A stretch of 64,000 nt of DNA. Source: Brevundimonas sp. 357. GTDB taxonomy: Bacteria; Pseudomonadota; Alphaproteobacteria; Caulobacterales; Caulobacteraceae. Below, piece by piece: positions 17,024 through 25,811 of this stretch. The translations under genes were made by a program, and so were the position numbers. The DNA lies in the NCBI RefSeq assembly GCF_003938605.1, contig NZ_RHWX01000003.1, positions 62,001 through 126,000 of the forward strand, given 5' to 3'. Numbering within the stretch: the first letter of the stretch is position 1; each line of letters opens with the position of its first letter. The notes beneath the pieces were generated by a model. That model was not told the DNA's origin. It did not search any database and saw only the letters and a list, made by a program, of their open reading frames with translations.

Positions 17024-18891
17024 GCGCCGGTCTCGTCGGGCAGTTCAGCCAGCGGGGACAAGGCGATCGGATCGCTGTCCAGCGACTGCTGACGGGCCAG
17101 GCGGGCATAGAGGCCGCCGCGCGCCACCAGGGCGTCGTGGGTTCCTTCCTCGACGACGCGGCCGCCGTCGATGACGTAGATGCGGTCGGCGTTCTTCACC
17201 GTCGACAGGCGGTGGGCGATCATCAGGGTGGCGCGGCCGTCCATCAGCCGCTCCAGCGCGGCCTGAACCAGGGCCTCGCTCTCGGTGTCCAGCGCGCTGG
17301 TCGCTTCGTCCAGCAGCAGGATGGGCGCGTCCTTCAGGAAGGCGCGGGCGATGGCGAGGCGCTGGCGCTGGCCGCCGGACAGGCGGGCGCCGGCCTCGCC
17401 CACGCGGGTGGCGTAGCCGTCGGGCAGGGCGGCGACGAAGTCGTGGGCGGCGGCGGCGCGGGCGGCCTCGACGATGTCCTTGGCGGTCGCGCCGGGGCGG
17501 CCATAGGCGATGTTGGCGGCGATGGTGTCGTCGAACAGGAAGGGCTCCTGCGTCACCAGGGCGATGTGGTCGCGCAAGGACGACAGGCTCAGCTCGCGGA
17601 TGTCGCGGCCGTTCAGCGTCACCTGGCCCGCCGTCACGTCGTAGAAGCGCGGCAACAGGCTGAGGATGGTCGACTTGCCGCCGCCCGAGGGGCCGACCAG
17701 GGCGATGGTCTCGCCCGGCGCGACGTGCAGGCTGACGTCCGACAGGGTCGGGGCGGACCCGTCCTCGTCGGCGCGATAGGCGAAGGAGACCTGCTCCAGG
17801 GCGACGGTGACGGGGCCGGGCGCGACCTGGGCGGCGTCGCTGGCCTCGCGGATCTCGGGCTCGATGTCCAGGGCGGCGAACAGGCGGCGGGCGGCGGTGA
17901 AGCCCTCGCTCAACACCGTCGTCAGGTTCGTCACCTGGCGCAGGGCCTGACCGGCCAGCAGCAACATGCCGATGAAAGAGGCGAAGGCACCGACCGTCAT
18001 CTCGCCCTGGCTGGCGCTCCATCCGGCATAGGCCATGACGGCGGCGACGACGCCGTAGGCGACGATGTCGCTGGCCGGGCCGGAGAAGGCGCGGCTGTCG
18101 GCGCCCTTGATGACGTGGCGCTGGCGGCGGTCGATGACGGTGGAGACGCGGGCCTCTTCGGCCGCCTCGCGGTTTTCGATCTTGATGACGCGGACGCCGT
18201 CCAGATTCTCCATCAGGGCGCTGGACAGGGCCTCGGTCTCGACCATGGCGCCGCGCGCGGCTTTGCGCGACTTCTTGCCGAAGCGGCGGATGATCCAGCT
18301 GACGACCGGCACGCCCAGCAGGACGATCAGCGTCAGCGGCAGGTCGATGAAGCCCATGGCGACGATGACGCCCAGCAGCATCAGGGCGTTCTGGGTGTAG
18401 TTGACCACGCCCGAGGTGAAGGCCTCGCGCACCAGGTTGGCGTCGAACAGGACGGAGGAGACGAACGTCCCCGAATGCTGGCTGCGCAGGCGCGACAGGT
18501 CGGCCCGGATCATGCCCGAGAACAGCTGCTTCTGGATGTCGCCGACGATGCCGTGGCCCAGCCGGTTCACCAGCGCCGCCTGGCCCGCCATGCTCAGCGA
18601 ACGGATCACCGCCACGACGATGATGAACAGGGGAATGGCGATCAGCACCTTGTCCGCCGGGATGGTGACGGTCTTCCAGATGGTCACGGGCCCCTGATGC
18701 TGGCCGAACAGCAGGTCGATGGCCGGTTCCAGGAACTTCAGCAGCAGGGCCGTCAGGCCGCCTGACACGCCCGCCAGCAGCATGGAGGCGAAGAAGGCCG
18801 GCTTGTGCCGCGACAGATACTCGCGCCAGATGCGGGCGAGCAGGGGCCGCAGCGGCTCGCGGGCGTCGTCATGAGGGGCGGGAACGGTCAT
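17020..18891 (-). CDS. msbA: MsbA-type lipid exporter ABC transporter
   Basis: A half-transporter of 623 residues from the ATG at 18891. The N-terminal ~330 residues form the six-helix ABC exporter domain; the nucleotide-binding domain has Walker A GPSGGGKST, signature LSGGQRQR, Walker B ILLLDEATS and the H-loop AHRLST. The product flips core-lipid A across the inner membrane as a homodimer. Its place directly upstream of DUF374-waaA-lpxK supports MsbA over a drug exporter. A TTG 30 bases upstream is a possible but less likely start. Confidence 0.9.
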   Translation of the reverse strand: MTVPAPHDDAREPLRPLLARIWREYLSRHKPAFFASMLLAGVSGGLTALLLKFLEPAIDLLFGQHQGPVTIWKTVTIPADKVLIAIPLFIIVVAVIRSLSMAGQAALVNRLGHGIVGDIQKQLFSGMIRADLSRLRSQHSGTFVSSVLFDANLVREAFTSGVVNYTQNALMLLGVIVAMGFIDLPLTLIVLLGVPVVSWIIRRFGKKSRKAARGAMVETEALSSALMENLDGVRVIKIENREAAEEARVSTVIDRRQRHVIKGADSRAFSGPASDIVAYGVVAAVMAYAGWSASQGEMTVGAFASFIGMLLLAGQALRQVTNLTTVLSEGFTAARRLFAALDIEPEIREASDAAQVAPGPVTVALEQVSFAYRADEDGSAPTLSDVSLHVAPGETIALVGPSGGGKSTILSLLPRFYDVTAGQVTLNGRDIRELSLSSLRDHIALVTQEPFLFDDTIAANIAYGRPGATAKDIVEAARAAAAHDFVAALPDGYATRVGEAGARLSGGQRQRLAIARAFLKDAPILLLDEATSALDTESEALVQAALERLMDGRATLMIAHRLSTVKNADRIYVIDGGRVVEEGTHDALVARGGLYARLARQQSLDSDPIALSPLAELPDETGA

Positions 18892-18995
18892 CGGCCTTCG
18901 GTCGAACGGCTGAGGCGTCAAGTCAAGCGGCCGCGCGCGAGAGAGACGGCCTTGGGACGGGTGACGCCGGATGCAAACGGCGCTATCTCGCCGTC

Positions 18996-19661
18996 ATGGG
19001 GCGCTACGATCTGACTACGCCGTTCGGCCGTTTCAAGGCGCGCTGGTCCTATTTCTGGAAGGATCACGCCTTTCTGCGCACGGCGTTCACCAACGCCCAC
19101 TGGCTGGGACCGGACCTGGTGCGGACCAATCAGCCGTCGCCGCGCCAGCTGGCCTGGTGGAAGCGGCAGGGCGTCCGCACCGTCGTCAATCTGCGCGGCC
19201 AGAGGGACGAAGCCTATTACTGGCTGGAGAAGGACGCCTGCGAACGGCTGGGCCTGACGCTGATCGACGCGCCGCTGGATTCGCGCGATCCGCCGGGCAA
19301 GGACCGTGTGCGCCGGGCCAAGGCGCTGTTCCAGACGATGGAGTATCCGGCCCTGATCCACTGCAAGTCGGGCGCGGACCGGGCGGGGATGATGGCGGTC
19401 TTCTATCGCCACTTCCACCTGGGCGAGCCGATCTCGGCGGCGATGGAGGAACTGGGCAAGCGCACCCTGCACAGCCGCGAGGGGCTGACCGGCGTGCTGG
19501 ACTATACGCTGGAGAAATACGTCGCCGAGGTCGAACCCACGGGCGTCAGCTTCGAGGACTGGGTCGAAAGCGACGCCTATGACCCCAAGGCGATCCGCGC
19601 CGAGTTCAAGGCCGGATGGTGGGGCAAGCTGGTCGTCGACCGCCTGTTGAAGCGCGAATAG
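18996..19661 (+). CDS. Protein tyrosine / dual-specificity phosphatase family protein
   Basis: A 221-residue protein with the CX5R signature HCKSGADRAG (Cys123, Arg129) of cysteine-dependent phosphatases and an upstream candidate general acid in DAPLDSRDP (about residues 91-99). The start MGRYDLTTPFGRFKARW is supported by good downstream coding potential. It faces away from msbA and splits the leftward lipid A block. The family includes enzymes acting on phosphoproteins and on lipid phosphates; the location favours an envelope substrate, which is inference. No signal peptide is visible. Confidence 0.8.
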   Translation: MGRYDLTTPFGRFKARWSYFWKDHAFLRTAFTNAHWLGPDLVRTNQPSPRQLAWWKRQGVRTVVNLRGQRDEAYYWLEKDACERLGLTLIDAPLDSRDPPGKDRVRRAKALFQTMEYPALIHCKSGADRAGMMAVFYRHFHLGEPISAAMEELGKRTLHSREGLTGVLDYTLEKYVAEVEPTGVSFEDWVESDAYDPKAIRAEFKAGWWGKLVVDRLLKRE

Positions 19662-19664
19662 GGG

Positions 19665-19856
19665 TCAGCCCCAGGGGCCGCGTCCGGCGGCGGGCGGCGG
19701 GGCGTTGCGCGCCGCCTGTTCCTTCTTCCATCGCTTGATCTGACGCACGTGATCGCGTTGGCGGGCCAGGACGATCAGCCATAGCGCCAGGACGGCGATC
19801 AGGGAGACCACGCCGAAGATCTGCTGGCCGTCCAGCGTCTGGCCGAATAGCGTCAA
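19665..19856 (-). CDS. Small membrane protein, TTG start
   Basis: A 63-residue protein with one transmembrane helix (about residues 12-32) followed by a basic RQRDHVRQIKRWKKEQ helix and a proline-rich end. It starts with TTG in a four-base TTGA overlap with the stop of the 53-residue gene upstream, which indicates translational coupling. It is convergent with the phosphatase gene. I do not recognise a family. The coupling and the consistent topology make it a probable real gene. Confidence 0.65.
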   Translation of the reverse strand: MTLFGQTLDGQQIFGVVSLIAVLALWLIVLARQRDHVRQIKRWKKEQAARNAPPPAAGRGPWG

Positions 19857-20014
19857 GGTCTGCGGTCCCGATCAGAAGGGGTGAAGGGGTCGTTCCAGGC
19901 GGTGTCCTGATCCTCGCCGGGGCGGGCGACGTGCGGCGGCCCCTTGCGCACGACCCACACGATCGCCGCCACGGCGACGACCACCAGAAGCAGGACGATG
20001 AGGGTCGGCAGCAT
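19853..20014 (-). CDS. 53-residue membrane protein
   Basis: This short frame runs from the ATG at 20014 and encodes MLPTLIVLLLVVVAVAAIV followed by WVVRKGPPHV and an acidic, proline-containing tail. One N-terminal transmembrane helix with a positively charged flank is clear, giving an N-out or signal-anchor topology with a short polar tail. Its stop overlaps the TTG of the next small membrane gene as TTGA. The pair lies between DUF4170 and msbA in the leftward envelope block. No family is recognised. Confidence 0.6.
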   Translation of the reverse strand: MLPTLIVLLLVVVAVAAIVWVVRKGPPHVARPGEDQDTAWNDPFTPSDRDRRP

Positions 20015-20111
20015 GGCGAATCCTGTTCATGACAAAGGCGACTGATGAGAAAGCGCATCAGCCGCCCCTGCGGTTCCTGAACAGCGGCGTAACTGCGCCG
20101 TGAACGGTGGG

Positions 20112-20363
20112 TCAGGCGTCGGTGCGCGGATCGATCAGCTTGTGCGCGTGCAGGATGAAGTAGCGCATGTGGGCGTTGTCGACGGTCGCCTGGGCGCGGG
20201 CCTTCCAGGCCTTCTTGGCTTCTTCGTAGTTGCCGAAGGCGCCGACGAACTCGACCTGGGACAGGTCGCGAAAGACGGGCTCGGCCGGGTGGCGCATTTC
20301 GCCGCCGATGACGAGGTGAAGCAGTTGGGGGTCGTGAGAGTCGGCCATGGAGAGGGGGTCCAT
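20112..20363 (-). CDS. DUF4170 family protein
   Basis: An 83-residue soluble protein of DUF4170: LLHLVIGGEM, VEFVGAFGNYEEAKKAWKARAQATVDNAHMRYFI and HKLIDP are the family's conserved blocks. An ATG at 20348 would give 78 residues and is equally plausible. In Alphaproteobacteria this gene is regularly found between cysQ and waaA; here it follows cysQ by 13 bases. Function is unknown; the context links it to envelope biogenesis. Confidence 0.88.
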   Translation of the reverse strand: MDPLSMADSHDPQLLHLVIGGEMRHPAEPVFRDLSQVEFVGAFGNYEEAKKAWKARAQATVDNAHMRYFILHAHKLIDPRTDA

Positions 20364-20376
20364 TGCGGGAGGAATG

Positions 20377-21171
20377 TCAGATGGCCAGCGGGATAGGCGC
20401 TGTGCGCCTCACGATCAACGGGTGAAGGGCCGGCGCGGCGCATATCAGGCTGGTTTGGCGCGGATCGGGGCGATTAAAGCGCCAAGCGCGGCCCATATGG
20501 TCGCTGACCCTGGCCCCGGCCTCTTCGGCGATCAGGGCGCCGGCGCAGACGTCCCAGTCCCATTTGGGGCTGATGGCGATGGCCGCATCGAAGGCCCCCG
20601 CCGCCACAAGCGCCATGCGATAGGCCAGGGCGTTGCGCTTGGAAAAGCGCATCGGCGGCCAGGGCTCGTCCCATTCGCGCGCCTCCATCAGCCGGGCGTC
20701 GGCCAGAAGCTCGGCGTCTTCCAGGTCGTCGGTGTCGGAGGCGCTGATGGGCCGTCCCTGCAGGCGGGCGCCGCCGCCCAGCGTGGCCTCGAACATCTCG
20801 TCCATCATCGGGGCGTGGATGACGGCGGCGACGGGGCGGCCGTCCTCGACCACGGCGATGGGCACGCACCACCACGGCTTGTTCTTCATGAAGGCGACGG
20901 TGCCGTCGATCGGATCGACGACGAAGATGCGTTTCTTCGACAGGCGTTCCGTGCTGTCGGCCGTCTCCTCGGACAGCCAGCCGTAGTCGGGCCGGGCGGT
21001 CAGCAGCGCATCGCGCAGCAGCTGGTCCACCGCCAGATCGGCGCTGGTGACGGGCGAGCCGCCGTCCTTGGACCAGACCTTCAGCCCGGCCTCGCGGTGT
21101 TCGAGCGCCAGCCGACCGGCGGCCAGCGCCGCGTCGCGGATCAGGGCGAGGTCGGCGCGGTAGTCGCTCAT
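20377..21171 (-). CDS. cysQ: Inositol monophosphatase-family 3'(2'),5'-bisphosphate nucleotidase
   Basis: A 264-residue member of the lithium-sensitive phosphatase superfamily. Metal ligands are in SEET (E68-E69) and DPIDGT (86-91), with the WDWDVCAG block near residue 210. CysQ removes the 3' phosphate of PAP/PAPS made during sulfate assimilation; an inositol or histidinol phosphatase activity cannot be excluded. The ATG overlaps the pmbA stop as ATGA, and DUF4170 follows closely. The pmbA-cysQ-DUF4170 order is a conserved alphaproteobacterial arrangement. Confidence 0.85.
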   Translation of the reverse strand: MSDYRADLALIRDAALAAGRLALEHREAGLKVWSKDGGSPVTSADLAVDQLLRDALLTARPDYGWLSEETADSTERLSKKRIFVVDPIDGTVAFMKNKPWWCVPIAVVEDGRPVAAVIHAPMMDEMFEATLGGGARLQGRPISASDTDDLEDAELLADARLMEAREWDEPWPPMRFSKRNALAYRMALVAAGAFDAAIAISPKWDWDVCAGALIAEEAGARVSDHMGRAWRFNRPDPRQTSLICAAPALHPLIVRRTAPIPLAI

Positions 21172-22514
21172 TTGCCCGCGATCGCCACCTTGTCGAACAG
21201 CAGGGAGGGGCTGTTGAACGCGCCGCGGAACTCCAGATCCCCGGCGCGCTGCAGGCGGGCGTAGAGGTCGATCAGATTGCCCGCCACGGTGACTTCGCTG
21301 ACCGGATAGGCGCGCTGGCCGTTCTCGAACCAGAAGCCCGACACCCCGGCCGACCAGTCGCCGGTGTTGCCGTTCAGCGAGGGGCCGAACATGGAGGTGA
21401 TCAAAAGGCCCGTCCCGGCCTGGGCCATCAGGGCCTCCAGATCGCCTTCGCCCGGCGTCAGGTGCAGGTTGTGGGTCGAGACGCCGGACGGTCCCGCCAG
21501 CCCGCGTGAGGCATGGCCGGTGGTCTGCAGGCCCAACTGGGCCGCCGAGGCCGTGTTCAGCAGCCAGTTGGTCAGGACGCCGTTGCTGACGATCTCGCGC
21601 CGTTCGACGGCCACGCCCTCGTCATCGAAGGGGGTGGAGCCGAGGCTGCGCGGGCGGAACGGGTCGTCGATCAGGTCGACGCCGGTCGGCAGGACGGCCT
21701 GGTTCAGCTTGTCCTTTAGGAAGGAGCTGCCGCGCGCGATCGACGGGCCGGAAATGGCGCCTAGCAGCGGCGACAGCACCTGTGTCGCCACGCGGTTCTC
21801 GAAGATGACGGGGGCGGTGGTCGAGGCGATCTTGCGCGGGCCGACGCGGGCGACGGCGCGCTCGCCCGCCTTCAGGCCGATGGAGGCGGCGTCCGGCAGG
21901 TCGGACAGGTGGCGCACGGCGCGGCTTTCGCCGCCGCGCTCCATGGCGCCGTCCTTCTCGGCGATGACGCCGACGCCCAGCGAGAAGGCGCTGCCGCGAT
22001 GGCGCCCGTCGAAGCCGTGCGAGGTGACGAGGCGCCATTCGCTGGCCGACCAGGAGGCGTGGCCGCCCTCGGATTTGGACACGCCCGATACGGCGAGGGC
22101 GGCGGCCTCGGCCTCGGCGGCGGCGGCTTCAAGCGCCTCGGCCGAGCGTTCGGCGGGATCGTACAGATCGAGGTCCGCGTGCGGCGCGGCGGCCAGACGG
22201 TCCTGCGGCGCAAGCGAGGCATAGGGGTCTTCCGGCGCCAGCTTCGCCATCGCCACGGCGCGCTCGACCAGACGGGCGCGGGTGGCGTCGGACAGGTCGG
22301 AGGCGGACACCGTCGCCTGACGCCGCCCGATGAAGACGCGCAGGCCCAGATCGCGAGCCTCTTCGCGCTCGACGTCTTCCAGCGCGCCGTTGCGCACGCC
22401 GACGGACAGGGAAGCGCGATGGGCGGACACGGCCTCGGCCGCATCGGCGCCGGCCTTCAGCGCGGCGGAGATCAGATCGTTCAGGATGTCGGGGGAGGGC
22501 GTCTTATCGGACAT
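21168..22514 (-). CDS. pmbA: TldE/PmbA family metalloprotease subunit
   Basis: A 448-residue TldD/TldE-family protein. It has the N-terminal domain with AHRASLSVGVRNGALEDVER, a central LGVGVIAEKDGAMERG, and the C-terminal barrel with FFD-like PFDDEGV and GLAGPSGVSTHNLHLTPGEG. It lacks the HExxxH zinc motif found in TldD, so this is the TldE/PmbA partner. The TldD/E complex proteolyses unfolded or modified peptides, such as microcin and CcdA. It is the first gene of the leftward block. tldD is not in the window. Confidence 0.92.
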   Translation of the reverse strand: MSDKTPSPDILNDLISAALKAGADAAEAVSAHRASLSVGVRNGALEDVEREEARDLGLRVFIGRRQATVSASDLSDATRARLVERAVAMAKLAPEDPYASLAPQDRLAAAPHADLDLYDPAERSAEALEAAAAEAEAAALAVSGVSKSEGGHASWSASEWRLVTSHGFDGRHRGSAFSLGVGVIAEKDGAMERGGESRAVRHLSDLPDAASIGLKAGERAVARVGPRKIASTTAPVIFENRVATQVLSPLLGAISGPSIARGSSFLKDKLNQAVLPTGVDLIDDPFRPRSLGSTPFDDEGVAVERREIVSNGVLTNWLLNTASAAQLGLQTTGHASRGLAGPSGVSTHNLHLTPGEGDLEALMAQAGTGLLITSMFGPSLNGNTGDWSAGVSGFWFENGQRAYPVSEVTVAGNLIDLYARLQRAGDLEFRGAFNSPSLLFDKVAIAGK

Positions 22515-22555
22515 GCCCCGATATGGCGGAGGGAAACAGGGCGCGCAACCGTTGT

Positions 22556-22793
22556 CACCCTCTCCTGATGGGAGAGGGCTTGAGCCTCCAAGAGCGTAGC
22601 GATTGGCTAAGGCGACCCGAAGGGCGGCGCGTAGCAGCCAAAGGGTGAGGGTTCGCGGGTGAGGTCGGCCGCAAGGCCGTGGCGCGGCGGCTTACGCCGA
22701 CTGACGGGACAAGCCCCTCACCCTTTCGCTTGGTGGATCGCCCTCGGCTCTCCGAAGCTCAAGCCCTCTCCCGCCGGGAGAGGGTTGGGTTTT
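22556..22793. repeat. Interspersed mosaic repeat, copy A
   Basis: A non-coding element of about 238 bases between pmbA and the MAPEG gene. Each end carries a hairpin built from CCCTCTCC and GGGAGAGGG, joined to GGCTTGAG on the left and its inverse CTCAAGCC on the right. Inside are a second inverted pair (AAAGGGTGAG and CTCACCCTTT) and GCCGCAAGGCC. A closely related copy lies inverted at 36066-36294. The rest of the 22515-22796 gap holds nothing else that I can see. Confidence 0.85.
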
Positions 22794-22796
22794 TGC

Positions 22797-23198
22797 CTAT
22801 AGGATGGACCAGGCGATTAGGCTCAGCGCCGCCACCAGCAGCGCCAGCCAGGTCAGGATCATGCCGACCGAGCGGCCCAGCGACGGCCCCTCCTGGAACA
22901 GCAGGCCCAGCGCATGGATCACCCGTCCGGCGAACAGCATCCCGCCGACGGCATGGATCAGCAGGGCCGGGGCGCCGAGGAAGGCCAGCAGGATCAGGCC
23001 GCACATTCCGGCCGGGATGTATTCGGCGGCATTGGAGAAGGCGCGGGTGGCGCAGACCAGCTCGCGCACGCCGCCGTCGCCGAACTCGACCAGATGCTGA
23101 CGCCGCCGCCGCACCACCACGCCCGACAGGACGAACAGCAGCAGGATCAGCAGACCGCCCCACAGGGCGGCGGCCTGAATGGTCGGGATCAGGCTCAA
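22797..23198 (-). CDS. MAPEG family membrane protein
   Basis: A 133-residue four-helix membrane protein of the MAPEG group (relatives of microsomal glutathione transferase). The sequence has VVVRRRRQHLVEFGDGGVRELVCATRAFSNAAEYIPAG, with the polar RAFSNAAEYIP block conserved in bacterial MAPEG proteins. The start is TTG, overlapping the upstream M14 peptidase stop as TTGA, so the two genes are coupled. Whether it uses glutathione is unknown. Confidence 0.85.
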   Translation of the reverse strand: MSLIPTIQAAALWGGLLILLLFVLSGVVVRRRRQHLVEFGDGGVRELVCATRAFSNAAEYIPAGMCGLILLAFLGAPALLIHAVGGMLFAGRVIHALGLLFQEGPSLGRSVGMILTWLALLVAALSLIAWSIL

Positions 23199-25036
23199 TT
23201 CTCGCGCCCCACGGGATAGAGGCGATAGCGCTGGTCGTAGAAGGGCGTGCGCTCATAGAACCAGGCCAGACGCGCGTCGCCGTCGGCGGCGAAGGCGGGG
23301 TCGGCGGCCAGCTTGGCTTCGAACGCGGCCTTCAGGGCCGGATCGGCGGCCAGCATCTTTTCGGCCAGCGGGGCGATGGCGTAGGCCTCGATGTATTCGA
23401 CGCGGTTCAGCACCTCGGGGAACATCCCCCAGGCGAAGAAGCTCTCGTTCGACTGCGGTTCCAGCAGCAGGATGGCGACGTCGCCCATCGGCTGATCGGT
23501 CGGCACGCGGACGGAGCCGATGGGGAAGGTCCAGTCGTGGGCTTCGGGCCGGACGTCGCTGACCGAGATCGGCACATGGCCTTCGTTGGTGCGGCCCGAC
23601 ACCTTGGGATCAAGGAGGCGCAGCATGTCGACGGCGACGGTGCGCGGGGCGTCCAGCGTCTCCATCCGCACGCCGTGGATGCGCAGGCGCTCGATCACGT
23701 CATGACGATAGGACGGCACCCAATAGGCGGTCGGCCGCTTCAGCGTCAGCGTCGGGTGCGAGCCGTAGAAGGGCATGGGCCACAGTTCGGCGTCCGGCTG
23801 ACCCAGCCAGCGAATTTCAGGGCGGCCCGACGCGATGCTGTCGAACGTCTCATAGCGGATGCCCTTGAAGGGGCGGGTGTGCGAGGGCGTCTCGTCGCTG
23901 TCGAAATTGGCGGGCAGTTCGGCGGGACGCAGGGCGCGGTCGGCGGCGATGGCGGCGCGCAGGTCGCCGGACTTTTCGGCCAGCAGCTTTAGCGCCTGTT
24001 CGAGGAAGACATAGGTTCCCAGCACCCGCTGTTCGTGCGGCTTCAGGCTGTGGTTCTCGATCAGTATGGTCGGGACGTGGGCCGCCGAGCCCCAGCCGTT
24101 GGAGAAGCGCTCGCCCAGACCGCCGTCGTTCAGCCCCTTCTTCGGATCGCGGTCGTCGATGGCGAAGACCAGTTCTCCGGGGATGTGGCCTTGAGCCTCC
24201 AGCGCCTCATACATGGCGGGCTTGAAGGCGGCGTCCAGCCATGAGGCGATGGCCGGGCTGCGGCTCCAGACGCCGTCCTCGCCGTTGTAGCCGAAGGTGA
24301 CGTCGTATTGATAATCGATGCCGTCGGTGACGTGGATGTCGACGTAGAGGTCCGGCTGGTATTTGTGGATCAGGCCCATGACGGCCTGCATTTCGGCCTG
24401 ATCCAGCTTCATGAAATCGCGGTTCAGGTTCTGGTTGGTCGCCGTGTGGCGCCAGCCCTGGATGCGCGGCCCGCGCTGGTTGGGGCGCGAATAGGCGCCC
24501 GCGCGCTCGTGTCCGTCGACGCTGAGGATCGGGATCAGGATCAGGTTGGCGCGGTCCAGCAGGCCGTCCTTGCCGTAGAAGGCCATGTCGCGCAGCAGCA
24601 TCATGCCCGCGTCCTTGCCGTCGATCTCGCCCGGGTGGATGCCGGCTTGGGCCAGCAGGACGGGCTTGGACGGATCGAAGGTCGCGCCGTCCTTTGACGC
24701 GATCACGGCGTAGATCGGGCGGCCTTCCGGCGAGGTGCCGAACTGTTCGATGCGGATCAGGTCGCTGGCGGCGTCCAGCCGGTCGAACCAGGCGCGCGTG
24801 TCGGCGTAGTTGGGCGAGAAGTCATGCGCCGCATCGGCCTCGAACGCCGTGACCCAGGGATCGGCGGCGCCTCGTAGCAGGGCCCTGGACGCGCCGTTCC
24901 ACGTGGGCGCGGGCGGCAGGAAGGCCTGATCCCAGGGGGCGACATTGGAGACTGAGGTCGGGGTCTGGGACATGGCGGGGCTCACGCAGGCGACAAGGGC
25001 GGCTACGGCCGCCGCAACAAGATAATCAGGGCGCAT
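23195..25036 (-). CDS. Exported M14 family zinc carboxypeptidase
   Basis: A 613-residue secreted peptidase from the ATG at 25036, which begins a signal peptide ending near AMSQ. The zinc motif HPGE gives H134 and E137; the third ligand should be the histidine in YVDIHVTDG. The catalytic domain covers about residues 70-370, followed by a beta-rich region with substrate-like YWVPSYRHDVIERLRIHGV. M14 enzymes remove C-terminal residues from peptides or trim peptidoglycan stems. It is translationally coupled to MAPEG downstream. Confidence 0.88.
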   Translation of the reverse strand: MRPDYLVAAAVAALVACVSPAMSQTPTSVSNVAPWDQAFLPPAPTWNGASRALLRGAADPWVTAFEADAAHDFSPNYADTRAWFDRLDAASDLIRIEQFGTSPEGRPIYAVIASKDGATFDPSKPVLLAQAGIHPGEIDGKDAGMMLLRDMAFYGKDGLLDRANLILIPILSVDGHERAGAYSRPNQRGPRIQGWRHTATNQNLNRDFMKLDQAEMQAVMGLIHKYQPDLYVDIHVTDGIDYQYDVTFGYNGEDGVWSRSPAIASWLDAAFKPAMYEALEAQGHIPGELVFAIDDRDPKKGLNDGGLGERFSNGWGSAAHVPTILIENHSLKPHEQRVLGTYVFLEQALKLLAEKSGDLRAAIAADRALRPAELPANFDSDETPSHTRPFKGIRYETFDSIASGRPEIRWLGQPDAELWPMPFYGSHPTLTLKRPTAYWVPSYRHDVIERLRIHGVRMETLDAPRTVAVDMLRLLDPKVSGRTNEGHVPISVSDVRPEAHDWTFPIGSVRVPTDQPMGDVAILLLEPQSNESFFAWGMFPEVLNRVEYIEAYAIAPLAEKMLAADPALKAAFEAKLAADPAFAADGDARLAWFYERTPFYDQRYRLYPVGREN

Positions 25037-25073
25037 GGCTCTTCGTGGGCGCATCGTCATCGTCTGGCAAGCC

Positions 25074-25703
25074 TTAGCCCGCGCCGGTCACGAGCGACCA
25101 GCCGCCCGCCGCCGCCAGGGCCGCCGCCGACCGGAACATCTGCCACAGGCTGTAGAGCAGGACCACGATCAGGGCGCCCACCGCCACGCGACGCCAGGGC
25201 GCAAAGGCCGCGGTCGCCGTCCCGACCACGAAGACGGCGACCCCAGTCCACAGGGAGGCCGAACTGGCGATCTTGGCGAAACCGGCATCCGCCTGACTCA
25301 GGATGACGACCATGACCGCCACGATCAGGTTGGCGCCCAGGATGCAGCCGAACACCAGCTTGCGATGCGCCCAGAAGTGGTCGTCCAGATCGACCCGCTC
25401 ATGCGCCCCTTCGGCCGAGATGCGGGGGAAGGTGACGCTGGCGGCCACATAGAAGGTCGCGGCGATGCTCAGACTGACCAGCAGCAGGAAGGTGTTGAAC
25501 GGCGCCCCACGAAAGATAACCCAGGCCTGGTTCCAGAAGGTGGCGATGTCGATGGCCACGAACAGGGCAAGCGCCGGCGTCAGCCAGCCGAAACGGATGC
25601 GCTCGCGTTCATGCAGCACCCGCGCGAAGCCGCCGACCAGCTCCGCCACCGATAGGCCGAGCAAGAGGCCGTAAAAGCTGAAGAAGAATTCGAATGCGCT
25701 CAA
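25074..25703 (-). CDS. Multi-pass membrane protein of unknown function
   Basis: A 209-residue protein with about six hydrophobic segments (near 4-25, 42-62, 68-92, 118-138, 150-168, 175-197). It starts with TTG preceded by an AGGGGGCGACG ribosome site; there is no nearby ATG. The N-terminus SAFEFFFSFYGLLLGLSVAELVGGFARVL is a conserved-looking start that I have seen only in hypothetical membrane proteins. It is followed 37 bases later by the M14 peptidase gene on the same strand. Confidence 0.7.
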   Translation of the reverse strand: MSAFEFFFSFYGLLLGLSVAELVGGFARVLHERERIRFGWLTPALALFVAIDIATFWNQAWVIFRGAPFNTFLLLVSLSIAATFYVAASVTFPRISAEGAHERVDLDDHFWAHRKLVFGCILGANLIVAVMVVILSQADAGFAKIASSASLWTGVAVFVVGTATAAFAPWRRVAVGALIVVLLYSLWQMFRSAAALAAAGGWSLVTGAG

Positions 25704-25811
25704 CGTCGCCCCCTAGCTTCGCATCGAACGGCGAAGCTAGACGGATCAGGCGCTGATCGCCAGAGCCAGCCGGCGCGGAGAGACCCCGGCGCCGAAGCGC
25801 CGGGGCCAGGA

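Noticed and set aside
18996..20363. Integrated element interrupting the lipid A operon
   Set aside because: Base composition matches the surroundings, and there are no integrase, transposase, direct repeats or tRNA target at the edges.
22556..22793. CRISPR array or small RNA gene
   Set aside because: Repeats are nested and inverted, not direct with regular spacers, and a related copy occurs elsewhere; a mosaic palindromic repeat explains it better.
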